From Phoma sp. XZ068 (taxonomy: Eukaryota; Ascomycota; Dothideomycetes; Pleosporales; Didymellaceae), in the NCBI GenBank assembly GCA_004835665.1, contig RBKR01000001.1:2108001-2172000 (forward strand): 64,000 bases of DNA. The letters are read 5' to 3'. Below, piece after piece: positions 23,365 to 34,193 of the stretch. The position numbers and the translations under genes were made by a program. Positions within the stretch are counted from its first letter, which is position 1. Every line of letters begins with the position of its first letter. The notes under the pieces are model-generated. The model searched no databases, had not been told where the DNA came from, and saw only the letters and a program-made list of their open reading frames with translations.

Positions 23365-26300
23365 ATGGATTGGGATGACTTTGAACGGAGAGCTCGCAGG
23401 GCCATACCAGCGCTGCCTCTGAAGCCGAAGCGATGCTGGGTTGGTGTCCTGCTACATGACAAAGGTCCACAACAGCCGCTCGGCGAGCTGGACTTCATCT
23501 GGATGTTAGGACACTCTGTGAGTTGAATTCCATCTGCATTGGCCTTATGCACTCTTGCGACAATATGTGTTGGCTAACGCGATCAGAAAATTACGGTCGA
23601 GAAAATCTACCAGACTTATGAAGAGCGTCTGGAATTCACAGACTTCCACCTGATCTCTCGAGATGGCGTAGTGGAAAAGTCGAAGACTCTCAAAGACATC
23701 ATGTCTGTGGGCTCTGAGCTGATTCTATTTCGAGCTGTCTGCGCAGCGAACCCATCCCCAACCTCTGGATTACTGGCACCAACAGAATCTTTACGAACAC
23801 CAGATAGAGATCCAAGCTCGATAGAAACTACTCTACCCGTTACTCCTCTCACATCACGCATCAAAGATGAACCTCAGAATGGCACGGTGTCTGAAGGAAA
23901 CATAGCAAATCCTGGCCCTTGCATACCGACACCTCAAGGACCGACATCTCAGGTGCCCACAGTTCAAGGACCAAAACCTCAAGAGCCGATACCGCACGTA
24001 CAGACGCCTCAAGTATCGACCACAGCGACTCCATCTGTTTCCCGTGGCCTAGATCAACCTGTGATGAACAATACACATCATAACCAACATCATCAGCCAT
24101 CCGCGGCGCCACACGTACACAACGCCCTCAACTCACCGGTCACTCCCGCGCCATTCGATGCTCACACAACCGCAGATCAGCAGATAGGCCAAGCACCGCG
24201 TTATGACCTTGTGAGTACGCCACTGATCCAACGTGATCAAGCATTAGCTGCGCCAAGCGTACCTGCAAATCATGCGCCGCCTGTTATGACCGCACCTCAA
24301 CACCCACCCCAGCTGCCTCCGTACGTATCTCTGTACAGTGGACCGGCGCTAGATTGGCCGAATCTGGCAAATGCTGCTCAGCCTGGTAGCGTCGCCCATG
24401 AGATGTATATGCCTCCTGTGTTCCGTAACGATGTTGAGGAGCCATCACACCCGTTCGACCCAGCGGACTATTTCAACCGCGAGCCTTCGCCACAGGGTGA
24501 TTCTCAAGAGGAAACAAAGCCCCCGGATGGCTCCATACGAGAGATCATAAAGCTAGAAGACCCTGAAGTGCTTGAAGCTGCTGTTGGAGAGGGGCTGAAG
24601 GTACTCGAAGACTTCAAGCAAGTCTTTGTACAGCACGCTGCGTCCAGCCCAGATGCTCAAGCTTGGATTGAATCCATCGAAAAATTATCACCACAAGCCA
24701 AACGAAAGCGTACCGTCGTTGGTGTTATGGGAAACACTGGTGCCGGAAAATCGAGCGTGATAAACGCAATGCTGGACGAAGAGCGACTCGTGCCAACGAA
24801 TTGCATGCGTGCGTGCACTGCCGTTGTAACGGAAATGTCATGGAACGATAACAATGACCACTTCTCGAAATATCGCGCCGAGATCGAGTTCATATCTCGA
24901 GCAGACTGGGAAAAGGAAGTCTCAACTCTCATGAAGGAGTTCCTCACTGATAACGGCACGCTTTCTCGGGACGCATCTGACCAAAACTCCGATGCTGGCA
25001 TTGCTTGGGCAAAGTTTCATGCAGTATATCCGAAGATCCCTCGAGACTCGCTGGACAAATGCACAGTGGACAGTCTTATGGCTGAGACGGGCCTAAGTGT
25101 GCTTGGTACTACGAAAAAAATCAACGCCGCGCAACCCCAGAGATTCTACTACGACCTCCAGAGGTATGTTGACAGCAAGGAAAAGGTGACCAAGAAAGAT
25201 ATGGACAAGGATAAAGATAAGCCCAAGAGGTCGTTCGAGATGGAGTATTGGCCGCTCATCAAAGTCGTCAAGATTTACACCAAGGCGCCCGCCCTTTCCA
25301 CCGGCGCCGTGATCGTCGATCTTCCCGGTGTTCATGACTCTAATGCTGCACGAGCTGCAGTCGCACAAGGGTACGTCAAGCAATGCACTGGACTTTGGAT
25401 CGTCGCTCCAATTACCCGTGCGGTTGATGACAAGGCTGCCAAAACCTTGCTTGGAGACTCCTTCAAAACACAGCTCAAATATGACGGAGTATTCTCGAGC
25501 GTCACATTTATTTGCTCCAAGACCGATGATATCTCTATCACCGAAGCTATTGACACTCTAGAGTTGGAGGATGAGGTCGAACGCTTGTACGAACAAGAGC
25601 GGGAGCACAAGCAAGAGATCGGTGACACCAAGACCAAAATCGCAGACCTCGAAGAAACCAGAAAGGTTTACTTGCTTGCGCAGCGCGAGATTGGCGCTGA
25701 AATTGAGACATGGGACGATTTGCAGGACCAACTGGATGAGGGGAAGGAGGTGTTTGCGCCAATGGCGAAGTCAACTAAACGCAAGAAGACCTCTTCTACC
25801 AAGAAAGCACGAAAAAAGCATCGGATAAATGATGAGGGCTCAGACGCTGATTTCGTTGTATCGGATGACGAAGCATCAGAAACTGAAGACGGGGAAGAAG
25901 ACGATGACGAGGGTGTGCAGACTCCACGAGAGCCGTTGACCGAGGACGACATCAAGGCGAAGCTGAAAGCTCTGAAAGAGGCCAAGAAGCACGCTAGGCG
26001 CGAAGGTTTGGAGGTCAGGCCAAAGATCGACGAGCTGAAACCCCAGATCCACGATGCTGAGGCCAAGATCAAAGCGATCAAAGCTGAGATCAGCAGGATC
26101 TGTATCTCCGGGCGAAATGAGTACTCCAAGCGTGCCATCCAGCAGGACTTCGCTGCTGGTATCAAGGAACTGGACCAGGAAAACGCCGCCGAGGAAGACG
26201 AAGCCAACTTCAATCCCAATGAAGAGCTCCGTGATTACGATCAGGTTGCGGAAAGCCTTCCTGTCTTCTGCGTGAGCAGTCGAGCGTATCAGAAGCTGTG

Positions 26301-27713
26301 TGGGCGTCTGAAAAAGGACGATGATGTCCCAGGCTTCAACTCACCAGAGGAGACCGAGATGCCACAGTTGCAAGCTCACTGCAAGAAACTTACAGAAGCT
26401 GGTCGTATACACACCACGCGTAACTTCTTGCTTAGTCTCTGCCAACAACTGACCACCTTCACCCTATGGGCATCGAATGATGGAAGGGGAGTAAAGATGA
26501 CCGATGATGACAAGCGAAAGCAGGTCAAGTACGTTGAGAGACGGCTCAGTGAGCTGGAAAAGGGCCTCGAAGGGGCTGTAGAAGCGTGCTTGAACGTGAT
26601 GAAGAAGGAGCTCAACGATCAAATCTTCGACAAGTACCCAGATCTGATACAGGACGCAATCAACGCTGCCCCAAATACTGCTCAGAAATGGGGCATTCAT
26701 CGATCTGATGGTGGGCTGGCTTGGGGGACGTACAAGGCCGTCGTGCGACGTGATGGGGTGTATCATTCGCCGACTGCAGGCCACCGCGACTTCAACTCCG
26801 AGCTGTAAGTATAGTCACCAGCATAACCACCAGTACTAACCACGACAGTGTCGATCCGATTGTGAAGAAGCTAGCGACGAGCTGGGAACGTGCCTTCCAA
26901 AACCGCCTACCTCACGCCTTCGCAACCTTCATCGCCGACTCCGGCAAAATTCTGCACAAATTCCACGAAGCCGTCGAAGCCCGGGCACGAGAAAACGGCG
27001 TCGGCCTCGCCAGCCTCTCAACACTGAAAACGCAAATCTATACCTACGAAATGCTCTTCGGCGAACTGAACCAAACCCTCACAAACAACATGACCGAGCT
27101 CCAGCGCGAAGCAAACCGCGACTTCACCCCCACAATTGCGCACATCATGCACACGGTATACGACATCTGCGCGGAGGAACACGGCAAAGGCTCCTTCATG
27201 CGCATGAAGGCTCACATGGCGGCGCACGTAGATCGTAATCGACATTCCATGTTCAACGAGGCGACTCTGACGGTGAAACGGCATCTCGACGCCATGTGCA
27301 AGCAGCTGCAGGAGCTGATGGAAGTGCGCGCAGATGAGATATACATCAAGATGAAAGCGGATTACATGCGTGTACTGGGTGGCGTGCAGGTCAATACGGC
27401 AGCAGGCATGCCGAAAGAGGAACGGGTGATGCGTGCGGAGATCATGGGGATGCTTAGGGGTGTTGATGCGCGGTTTGAACCTATTTCGCAGGGCATCGTA
27501 ACCACCGACGATGCTGGAGACGCTGGAGACGATGCAGACCCGGGCGTTGTCGACGACGATGACGAAACAGTTGCTTTTGAATCCGCTCAGGAAGATGCTG
27601 CACTCGGTGCAGACGAAGATGTCGTTATGCAGGACATCAACGCTGACGACACGGGGAAGAAGTCGACGTTGCCCACGCCGCTCAGCACCAGTGTCTCAGA
27701 TGCAGAGCTGTAG
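23365..27713 (+). CDS. Large dynamin-like GTPase, SLIP-GC (nuclear GTPase) type
   Basis: A 1,411-aa GTPase from exons 23365-23517, 23587-26804 and 26849-27713, all joining in phase. Residues 1-100 form a small globular domain (WVGVLLHDKG..ITVEKIYQTYEERL). A long Pro/Gln-rich disordered region follows, then the G domain: G1 GNTGAGKSS (433-441), G3 DLPGVHD (from 629) and a G4-like SKTD (from about 695). Next come a coiled coil, a strongly basic patch (KRKKTSSTKKARKKHR, nuclear-signal-like), an acidic Asp/Glu tract and a second coiled-coil segment. The C-terminal exon is helical with an acidic tail. The order fits fungal relatives of SLIP-GC, a dynamin-superfamily GTPase; cellular role in fungi is unknown. 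Family call is good, function is inference. Confidence 0.86.
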
Positions 27714-28046
27714 TCCAGTTTTCCGCCGTGGTTGTTGATTTTGCTGCACCCTTGATTATCAGACGGTGTTTTGCATGGAGCGTGGAGTTGGGCGTGGTTG
27801 TTTCTTGTCCGTTTATACCCTGTGTAGTTGTTACCGCATCCATCACCTTTGCTTACTGGTGACTTTTTGTATTAACCCTCACATGACAAATTCAAATCAC
27901 TCAGTCATGACAATCAAGAAGCCCATCCATGGCATTCATGTACCAACACGCAGCGTCCAACGCTATGATAACATGATATGATAATCCCTTATAATCCCTA
28001 ACGCCATGATATCATACCCAGCACCAAGAAAATCGCTATCAATGGT
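27714..28046. other. Convergent intergenic spacer
   Basis: 3-prime flanks of the GTPase gene (+) and ATG27 (-). No coding signal. Confidence 0.5.
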
Positions 28047-29222
28047 CTAATCATCCCACTCTTCGTCCAGATTGTCTATCAGCCTGTTCTCGCTCTCGTC
28101 GCGGCGGCCGCGCGCCCGACTGTCTGCGCCGAGCGAGACGCGGCTGTAGCCCCGGCGGGCGGGCATGAAGCGTGCGCATGAGGAGGTGAGGATGATGAAC
28201 ATGTCCTGGGTGTTCGTTAGTCAAGATTCACTTATACTTCTTTGCGTCCTTTTATTTTGTTTTAAGTTGGTGGCGATGTGTGATGGATGTGAACTCACCG
28301 AAAAGAAACGCCATATGCCAGCCCACATGGCATAATTTGGCAGCTGCCGCCAGCCGCGCTGGTGCATGACGGTGCGCTGATAGACGCAGCCGCCGGCGAA
28401 ATACACGGCGATGGCGATGAGGGCGATGACGCCGAAGACGCCGCTCGGGCTGAGGGTCTGGGTGTCGGCGTGCACGATGCCGCAGGCGAAGCGCGAGCGG
28501 CCCTCGAAGAAGTAGGTGCAGTCGTCGACGGCGGCGACAAAGGAGATGGAGCTCTTGCCGAGAGGGTCGGATTCGCAGAGGAGGGAGATGATTGTGGTTT
28601 TGCGGCGGGAGGGTGTGTCGGAGGGCTTCTTTTTCTTGTCCGAGTCGGTGTCTTTGTGCTTCTTGTTGTCATCGTCGTCGTCGTCGCCGATGATTTCGCG
28701 TGGTAGCTCGACGGGCGAGCGCTTGGAGGAGGGCGAGGGGCAGAGGGAGCCGCCGGTGTAGTTGAGGATGAGCTTCTTGCCGCGGAAGATGGGCTCCGAG
28801 TTCTCGAGACTGGTGGTGTTAGTGGTGCCAGTTCTATACTGTTGAATGTCACCCGCCCAGAGTATATATAGCACTCACCCTATCGCGTACTGGCGGTCAC
28901 CTCTCTCATAAAAGGCGCTGACATTCCTCCACAGCTTCTTGTCCAGGTCCTGCACATCATTCAACTCTTCAACGACCGGCCCGCAGAAGTTGATGGTAAA
29001 GTTTGCGCCATAATCATAGCCCTTGGCGTGCCAGCTGCCCTCGTCGGCGTCCTTCTTCTTCTCGCCGTCCTTGGGCAGCGTCCGGCGCAGCCCGTTGAGG
29101 TCGAAGAAGCGCTCGGTCGTCGGCGAGACGACAGTGCACGGCTTGAGCGGCTTGTCGCTCGCAGCACGCACGCTGGCGAGGCACGACAGCAGCACGAGCA
29201 GCGAGGCAATCGCTGATTTCAT
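28047..29222 (-). CDS. ATG27: Autophagy-related protein 27, type I membrane protein
   Basis: Atg27 is a type I membrane protein that cycles between Golgi, endosome and vacuole and supports Atg9 vesicle delivery. Exons are 28879-29222, 28299-28809 and 28047-28205, in phase, giving 337 aa. The N-terminus is a signal peptide (MKSAIASLLVLLSCLASVRA). The lumenal part has paired Cys residues of the mannose-6-phosphate-receptor-like fold (INFCGPV, SLLCESDP, VDDCTYFFEG, RFACG). An acidic/Lys-rich loop sits in the middle. One transmembrane helix (GVFGVIALIAIAVYFAGG) precedes the conserved MHQRGWRQLPNYAMWAG. The cytosolic tail contains YSRV, fitting the Yxx-hydrophobic sorting signal known in Atg27, and ends LIDNLDEEWDD. 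High certainty. Confidence 0.95.
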
Positions 29223-29611
29223 CGTGGCGGAGCTGTAAAGACTGTAGGCGGAGATGGCGTGGTGTAGGCTGCCAGAATGTCCAAGCCCGCCCTGCGTGCC
29301 GTCAGTCGCAACACGTTTGCCCGGAGCTCACCCGCCGACTGCATCATCGCTGCAGAGCCGCCATCCCTGTCGTCGCGTATTTAGTGCAATCCTTGGCGCG
29401 AACTCCGCCCGCGGGTTCTACGCGTCATTACGGATTCAAGGGATCCGGCTTGTGCTTTGCTCGTTCGACTTTTCAGCCAGCGACGATATATCTTCGCCCA
29501 GTCTGCCTATCTGTTGATTGAGCGGTGCAGTTTGAAGAGCCTGGATAAGAGTGTTGGATTGTCGCGACCGCATAGTTTTTACCCCTTTTCGTCGTGGTAA
29601 ACACTGAAGAC
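29223..29611. promoter_or_regulatory. Shared divergent promoter region of ATG27 and ERG24
   Basis: 389 bp separate the two start codons, which face away from each other, so both promoters must lie here. A CT-rich stretch precedes the ERG24 ATG. I did not identify a convincing sterol-response element by eye. Confidence 0.55.
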
Positions 29612-31186
29612 ATGGCATCCAAACGCAAGGCCGACACATCGCTGGTCGAGAAGCCCCACGGCTACGAATTCCTAGGCCCGTATGTCAGACTCCAACTTCA
29701 ACTTCAACCCAATGCTAACATTCCAGTCCCGGCGCATTCGTCATTTCATTCGGCCTGCCGGTCCTGGTCTATGTCTTCACCTTCCTGTGCAACGACATCT
29801 CAGGATGTCCGGCCCCTATCCTGCTCTCTCCCTCCAAATTCAGCTTTGACCAGCTGAAGAAGGAGGTTGGATGGACTGGTGTTGACGGTCTGCTCAACAC
29901 CAACGCTGTTCTTGGAACCCTGGGCTACTACCTGCTCAGCCTGACCCTGCACGCCTTCCTGCCCGCCACTGAAGTCCAAGGCTCTGAACTGAGGAGTGGT
30001 GGCAAGCTGAACTACCGCTTCAATGGTGTGTAACTTTCGTCCCTAACAGATGCTGTGACTAACATCCCCAGCTTTCAGCTCGGCCCTCTTCACCATGGCC
30101 ATCTTGGCCGCTGGCACCGTCGTGTATGGTGCCGACTGGACCGTCTGGACCTTCATCACCGACAACTACGTTGGCATTATCACCGCCAACATACTCATCT
30201 CCTACATCCTGGCCACCTACGTCTATGTTCGCTCCTTCAGCGTCAAGCACCCCAAGGACCCGGAGATGCGCGAGCTTGCTGCAGGCGGCCACTCCGGCAA
30301 TGTCCTCTACGACTGGTTCATCGGTCGCGAGCTGAACCCCCGTGTCGTGCTGCCCATCTTCGGCGAGGTCGACATCAAGGCCTGGTGTGAGCTGCGCCCC
30401 GGCATGCTCGGCTGGATCATCATGGACCTGGCCTTCATCATGAAGCAGTACCGCAACCACGGCCGTGTCACCGACTCGATCATCTTGGTCACCGCCGCCC
30501 AAGCCATCTACACCTTCGACGCATTGTACATGGAGCCCGCCATCCTGACCACCATCGACTTGATCGCCGACGGTTTCGGCATGATGCTCTCCTTCGGCGA
30601 CCTTGCCTGGGTCCCCTTCACCTACAGCGTGCAAGCCCGCTACCTCTCCGTCTACCCCGTCGACCTCGGCATCCAGGGCATCGTCGCTGTCCTGACCGTC
30701 CAGGGTATCGGCTACTACATCTTCCGCGCCGTCAACAACGAGAAGAACCGCTTCCGCACCGACCCCTCGGACCCCCGCGTCTCGCACCTCAAATACATCG
30801 AGACAGCCGCCGGCTCGCGCCTCCTCGTCTCCGGCTGGTGGGGCACCGCGCGCCACATCAACTACCTGGGCGACTGGTTCATGAGCTGGTCGTACGTCCT
30901 CCCCACCGCGCTGTCCGGTTATGTGATCCGCAACGCCGCTACCCACCCCATTGCAGCCGCACAGTCCGACGCCTACTTCTTCAAGAACAGCTACGGCACG
31001 TACGTTGTCCCCGGCGAAGCAAAGGGCTGGGGCATGATCTTCACCTACTTCTTCATGGTGTACTTCGCAGTCCTGCTTATCCACCGCGAGCGCCGCGACG
31101 AGGAGAAGTGCAGGCGCAAGTACGGCAAGGATTGGGATCGCTACGTCGAGCTTGTGCCGTACAGGATTATTCCGTACGTGTACTAG
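29612..31186 (+). CDS. ERG24: Delta(14)-sterol reductase
   Basis: Reduces the C14-C15 double bond left after lanosterol demethylation, using NADPH, in the ER membrane; it is the target of morpholine fungicides. Exons are 29612-29679, 29727-30025 and 30072-31186, all in phase, giving 493 aa. Splicing creates YEFLGPPGAF, the expected N-terminal block. Many transmembrane segments follow, then NPRVVLPIFGEVDIKAWCELRPG, DALYMEPAILTTIDL and the highly conserved SGWWGTARHINYLGDW with WSYVLPT. The C-terminus is RRKYGKDWDRYVELVPYRI, ending PYVY, as in the ERG4/ERG24 family. Start ATG has good context and family-like sequence. The codon use is strongly biased, enough to leave a 341-codon open frame on the opposite strand. 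A structured repeat array starts 30 bp after the stop. Confidence 0.97.
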
Positions 31187-31215
31187 GCTGTAGACGTGTG
31201 GGAGGGGAAAAACAC

Positions 31216-31261
31216 AACGCAGCGCTATCGGTATGAGAAATGCCGATCAAAGACGCACGTT
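31216..31261 (+). repeat. Stem-loop unit 1
   Basis: P1: 31216-31219 pairs with 31258-31261 and 31222-31223 with 31255-31256; bulge CA opposite A. G31224-C31254. Internal loop CT / CAAAGA. P2: 31227-31234 pairs with 31240-31247 (8 bp, one G-T wobble). Loop GAGAA. Confidence 0.78.
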
Positions 31262-31271
31262 ACATCGTGTT

Positions 31272-31311
31272 CGACGCAATGCTACCGCTAGCCGGTCAAA
31301 GACATGCGTCG
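31272..31311 (+). repeat. Stem-loop unit 2
   Basis: P1: 31272-31277 pairs with 31306-31311 (CGACGC with GCGTCG) plus AT/AT at 31279-31280 and 31304-31305, with one bulged A. G31281-C31303. Internal loop CT / CAAAGA. P2 ACCG/CGGT (31284-31287, 31293-31296), loop CTAGC. Confidence 0.8.
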
Positions 31312-31337
31312 TGTAAATTATTAGCATTTGGATGCAT

Positions 31338-31380
31338 GGATGGAATGCTACCGCATTGGTCCGGTCAAAGACATACATCC
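31338..31380 (+). repeat. Stem-loop unit 3
   Basis: P1: 31338-31342 pairs with 31376-31380 (GGATG with CATCC) plus AT/AT, with GA opposite A between them. G31347-C31372. Internal loop CT / CAAAGA. P2 ACCG/CGGT (31350-31353, 31362-31365), loop of 8 nt. Confidence 0.8.
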
Positions 31381-31422
31381 ACATCTATCAGTTGAAGCGG
31401 AGCAATGTAAGAAAATAGTATA

Positions 31423-31474
31423 GATGTAGCGCTATCGCTTGCTCACGCGAGTAATGCGATCAAAGACGGACATC
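31423..31474 (+). repeat. Stem-loop unit 4, longest inner stem
   Basis: P1: 31423-31427 pairs with 31470-31474 (GATGT with ACATC) plus C31430-G31468; AG opposite G between. G31431-C31467. Internal loop CT / CAAAGA. P2: ATCGC/GCGAT (31434-31438, 31456-31460), bulged T31455, then TTGCTC/GAGTAA, loop ACGC. Confidence 0.8.
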
Positions 31475-32795
31475 GCAGTAATGTATAGTTACCAAACTCC
31501 TTCTTATCATGATGTGACTGAGTATGAGTGTGACTGTACTTGTGTATAAGTCTATGGGCGTAGTTATTAGATTGGGCCATTCCCTCCTTCTTTCTTTGAA
31601 GTTGATTGAAACTTCAATTCTGAAAGTACTTACGGCGACCAGTCCAAGCTTAAGTCTAATATAAGGTAGTTGGAAAGACAAATGCGGGGGAGTATGATGT
31701 AGCTGTGAATGTCCACACATATACACATGCACATGTATGCATAGAAGGCTGGGTGAGGTCGAGCTGTGTGGTTTCCTACGTACAATAATTTACGACTTAC
31801 TCCATGCTCTACATGTGTAAATAATCCCACGGTAGGGTAGAAATACAAGGACATGTAGCTTTCGAGCGGGTAGAGTGTTGATGTTTGGTATACATGTATA
31901 CTTAATATTACCAGGGCATTGATTATAGTGTAATAAGATAATCTTTTTTCATATCTAGTATACTTAGGTACCTGGGAAGGAGAGCTGGGGAGGTGGTGGG
32001 TGTTCTAGTGGAAGGTGTACGACTTGTACGTTGATTGTTTGAGTGGGGTGTGAGGATTGTAGAAAAGACTAGTAAGCGCTCTCTGGGTTCTTTATACAGC
32101 AGGTGCTAGATTAGGCTGGTGTTTATTGTATAGAGATGCTTGTTTCTGTTGTTGAATGTAGAGAGAATACTTCCTTGGTAAAATAAACAATCATTCTATA
32201 AGAGAATAATATATACTAAAGCTGCAATGTAGTACCTTTAGGCTTGTGTTGCTTATTATAAGCAATCATAGTAGGTTGAAGTCTGGAAGCGTTGTTACGT
32301 TATAGACGGAGGTTTGCAGGTCATGCCTTGCTGAAATTGTTTAGCCAGTGAAAACAAGAGTCGTCTTTGTAGACTCGACCTGTAGACACCAGTTCAACGA
32401 AGTCACTTCTAGCACCACTGCATAAGCTAATTACGTTTATGTTTTGTCGTAGATTTACACGTACGAAGTACTGCAGTCTACGTAAAGCCCAGTTATGTCG
32501 TGACGACTCGCATGTGAAAAAAGGCCCGATCTCGCCGCACCGGCCGCTCTCCCGTGCCGAGGTCGCGTCTCCCCAGCTCCTAGCATCTCCTTCCAGCATA
32601 TCATCCCGGCTCCGCATTTGTTCGCCATGCACGTTTCCCTCGGGCCTGCGCATGCGACAGCGGAAGTTGCGGATTTGTGCTGCGCACGCGACTATCTGGA
32701 CTGCGCACACGAATATCTCTTTGATTGCGCACACGATTACCGCCTCGACTGTGGATGAGGAGTAGTGACTATCCCCGCAAGTGGGCCTTATCGTT
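31475..32795. other. AT-rich intergenic stretch
   Basis: About 1.3 kb, AT-rich to about 32300, with short palindromes such as TTGCTTA-TTA-TAAGCAA near 32250. Frames at 32321-32734 (-) and 32439-32765 (+) overlap each other and lack motifs. No further copy of the upstream stem-loop unit was seen. Confidence 0.5.
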
Positions 32796-34193
32796 ATGGC
32801 CGACTCAGTAGGTATGTATGCTACCGAGTCGCGGGCGACGATGGAATGGGAGAGGCTGATGGGATAATGCAGATCGAGTCTTTAGCCATGCGCTTAACAC
32901 GGTAAACAAGATCCGCACAGGGTCGCAGAAACCGCCCTCTGTGACACGGTTACGACTCTACGGACTGTATAAGCAGGCTATGGGTATGTAGGGTTGTTCA
33001 GGGAATCGACAATGGCTGACGTTTGTAGAGGGGGATGTCGATGGGATTATGGAGAGGCCTGAGGGGAATAGCGAGCCAGAGCAGCGGGCAAGGGAAAAGT
33101 GGTAAGTGACCCTGCATCACCTACTCGCGTGCTCGCCTGGGATGCCATGCATATAAGACGGATATTGACAACACACAGGGACGCTTGGAAACAGCAAAAC
33201 AACCTCTCGCGCACCGAGGCAAAGCGCCGCTACATCACCACCCTGATCGACACTATGCACCAGTACGCCTCGCCGTCGCCTGACTCCCGCGAACTCGTCG
33301 CCGAGCTCGAGTTCGTCTGGGACCAGGTCAAATCGAACGTTCCCTCGTCATCCTCCTCATCGCCCTTGCAGACCCTCGACCAAGTGGGCACAGGCATGTC
33401 TGCGTCATACTCGGCACTCGAGCGACAGCGCTCCTCTAAAGACCAGGACGAATACGACCATCACGACGACCACGACGACCACGCCGACCCACCCCTCCAA
33501 ATCAAATCACCCATGTCCCAGAGCGAAGAAGCCCTCGAAGCTGAAGAAGCAGACCTCGAGCGCGAAGAATTCGTCGACGCTGCAGACTCGCAGTACGCAC
33601 TGGATCTCTACCGGCAAGGCACAATGGACCACAACCTTTCCGAGGCTGACGCCCAACCGCCGTCTCAGAATCCAAACACAAATCCACAACGTCCAACGCA
33701 CTCGCGCACATTATCGCGGCGCAACCAACAACCCCAAACATTCACCACGCCAACACCCCAACCTCGCATGCGCCAAATCATCCCCCAACCTATCCCCCTC
33801 CCGCCATTCACCACCCCCAAAAACTCCCCAACGAAAACAGACTCCCCCTCCGCAGCCGACCTCAAATGGCGCACCCGCGTCGAAGCCTCCCTTATGAAAC
33901 TCACCGCCGAAGTCGCCGCCCTGCGCGAACAACTTGAAGCACGGCGGCTGTTCCAGCATCGTGTGCACTACCGTTTCTTCCGTGCGTTGTGGCGGTTTGC
34001 GTGGGCAGGCGTCAAGCACGTAGCGCTTGATCTGCTGGTGTTAGTCTTGGTGCTGGGGTGGCTGCGGAGGAGGGGGGATAGGCGGATGGAAGGCGCGGTT
34101 AGGGTGTTGTTGGGGGATGCGGTGGCTCAGGTACAAGGCCTGAGGGGAGGCGTGAAGGTCCCACTGCCGAGGGTGTTGGGGGGGAAGGGGTAA
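32796..34193 (+). CDS. Acyl-CoA-binding-domain protein with C-terminal membrane anchor (ACBD5/ATG37-like)
   Basis: Binds long-chain acyl-CoA through an N-terminal ACB domain; tail-anchored relatives (ATG37, ACBD5) work at peroxisomes in pexophagy and lipid contacts. Exons are 32796-32811 (16 nt), 32873-32983, 33029-33101 and 33179-34193, in phase, giving 404 aa. Splicing rebuilds the domain: FSHALNTVNKI, TGSQKPPSVTRLRLYGLYKQA, MEGDVDGIMERP and KWDAWKQQNNLSRTEAKRRYI. A long acidic then Pro/Thr-rich disordered linker follows, with a coiled coil (LMKLTAEVAALREQLEARR). Near the end is a hydrophobic helix (HVALDLLVLVLVLGWL) flanked by Arg residues. Domain assignment is firm; the peroxisomal role is inference from architecture. 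Confidence 0.93.

Larger units (their letters stand above)
31216..31474 (+). repeat. Array of four covarying stem-loop units downstream of ERG24
   Basis: Four imperfect copies of one folding unit. Each has an outer stem P1 with a small bulge, then G, an unpaired CT, an inner stem P2 closed by A-T, a variable hairpin loop, then unpaired CAAAGA and C pairing back to the G. The left GCTAYCG and right CGRTCAAAGAC blocks are invariant except for paired changes (Y with R). Stem sequences differ between copies but keep pairing. Spacers between copies grow from about 10 to about 26 to about 42 nt. On the plus strand this would lie in the ERG24 3-prime UTR, if the transcript reaches that far. I do not recognise it as a known ribozyme, riboswitch or UTR element. 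Confidence 0.8.

Noticed and set aside
23690..23700. TCAAAGAC octamer as in the stem-loop units
   Set aside because: Lies in the GTPase coding frame with no GCTA partner or flanking stems.
30059..31084. 341-codon open frame antisense to ERG24
   Set aside because: It mirrors the strongly biased codons of ERG24 exon 3 and is rich in Gly, Asp and Val; no domain. A shadow.
32245..32265. Perfect short palindrome (7-bp stem)
   Set aside because: AT-rich, single copy and no relation to the CAAAGA units; expected by chance in such DNA.
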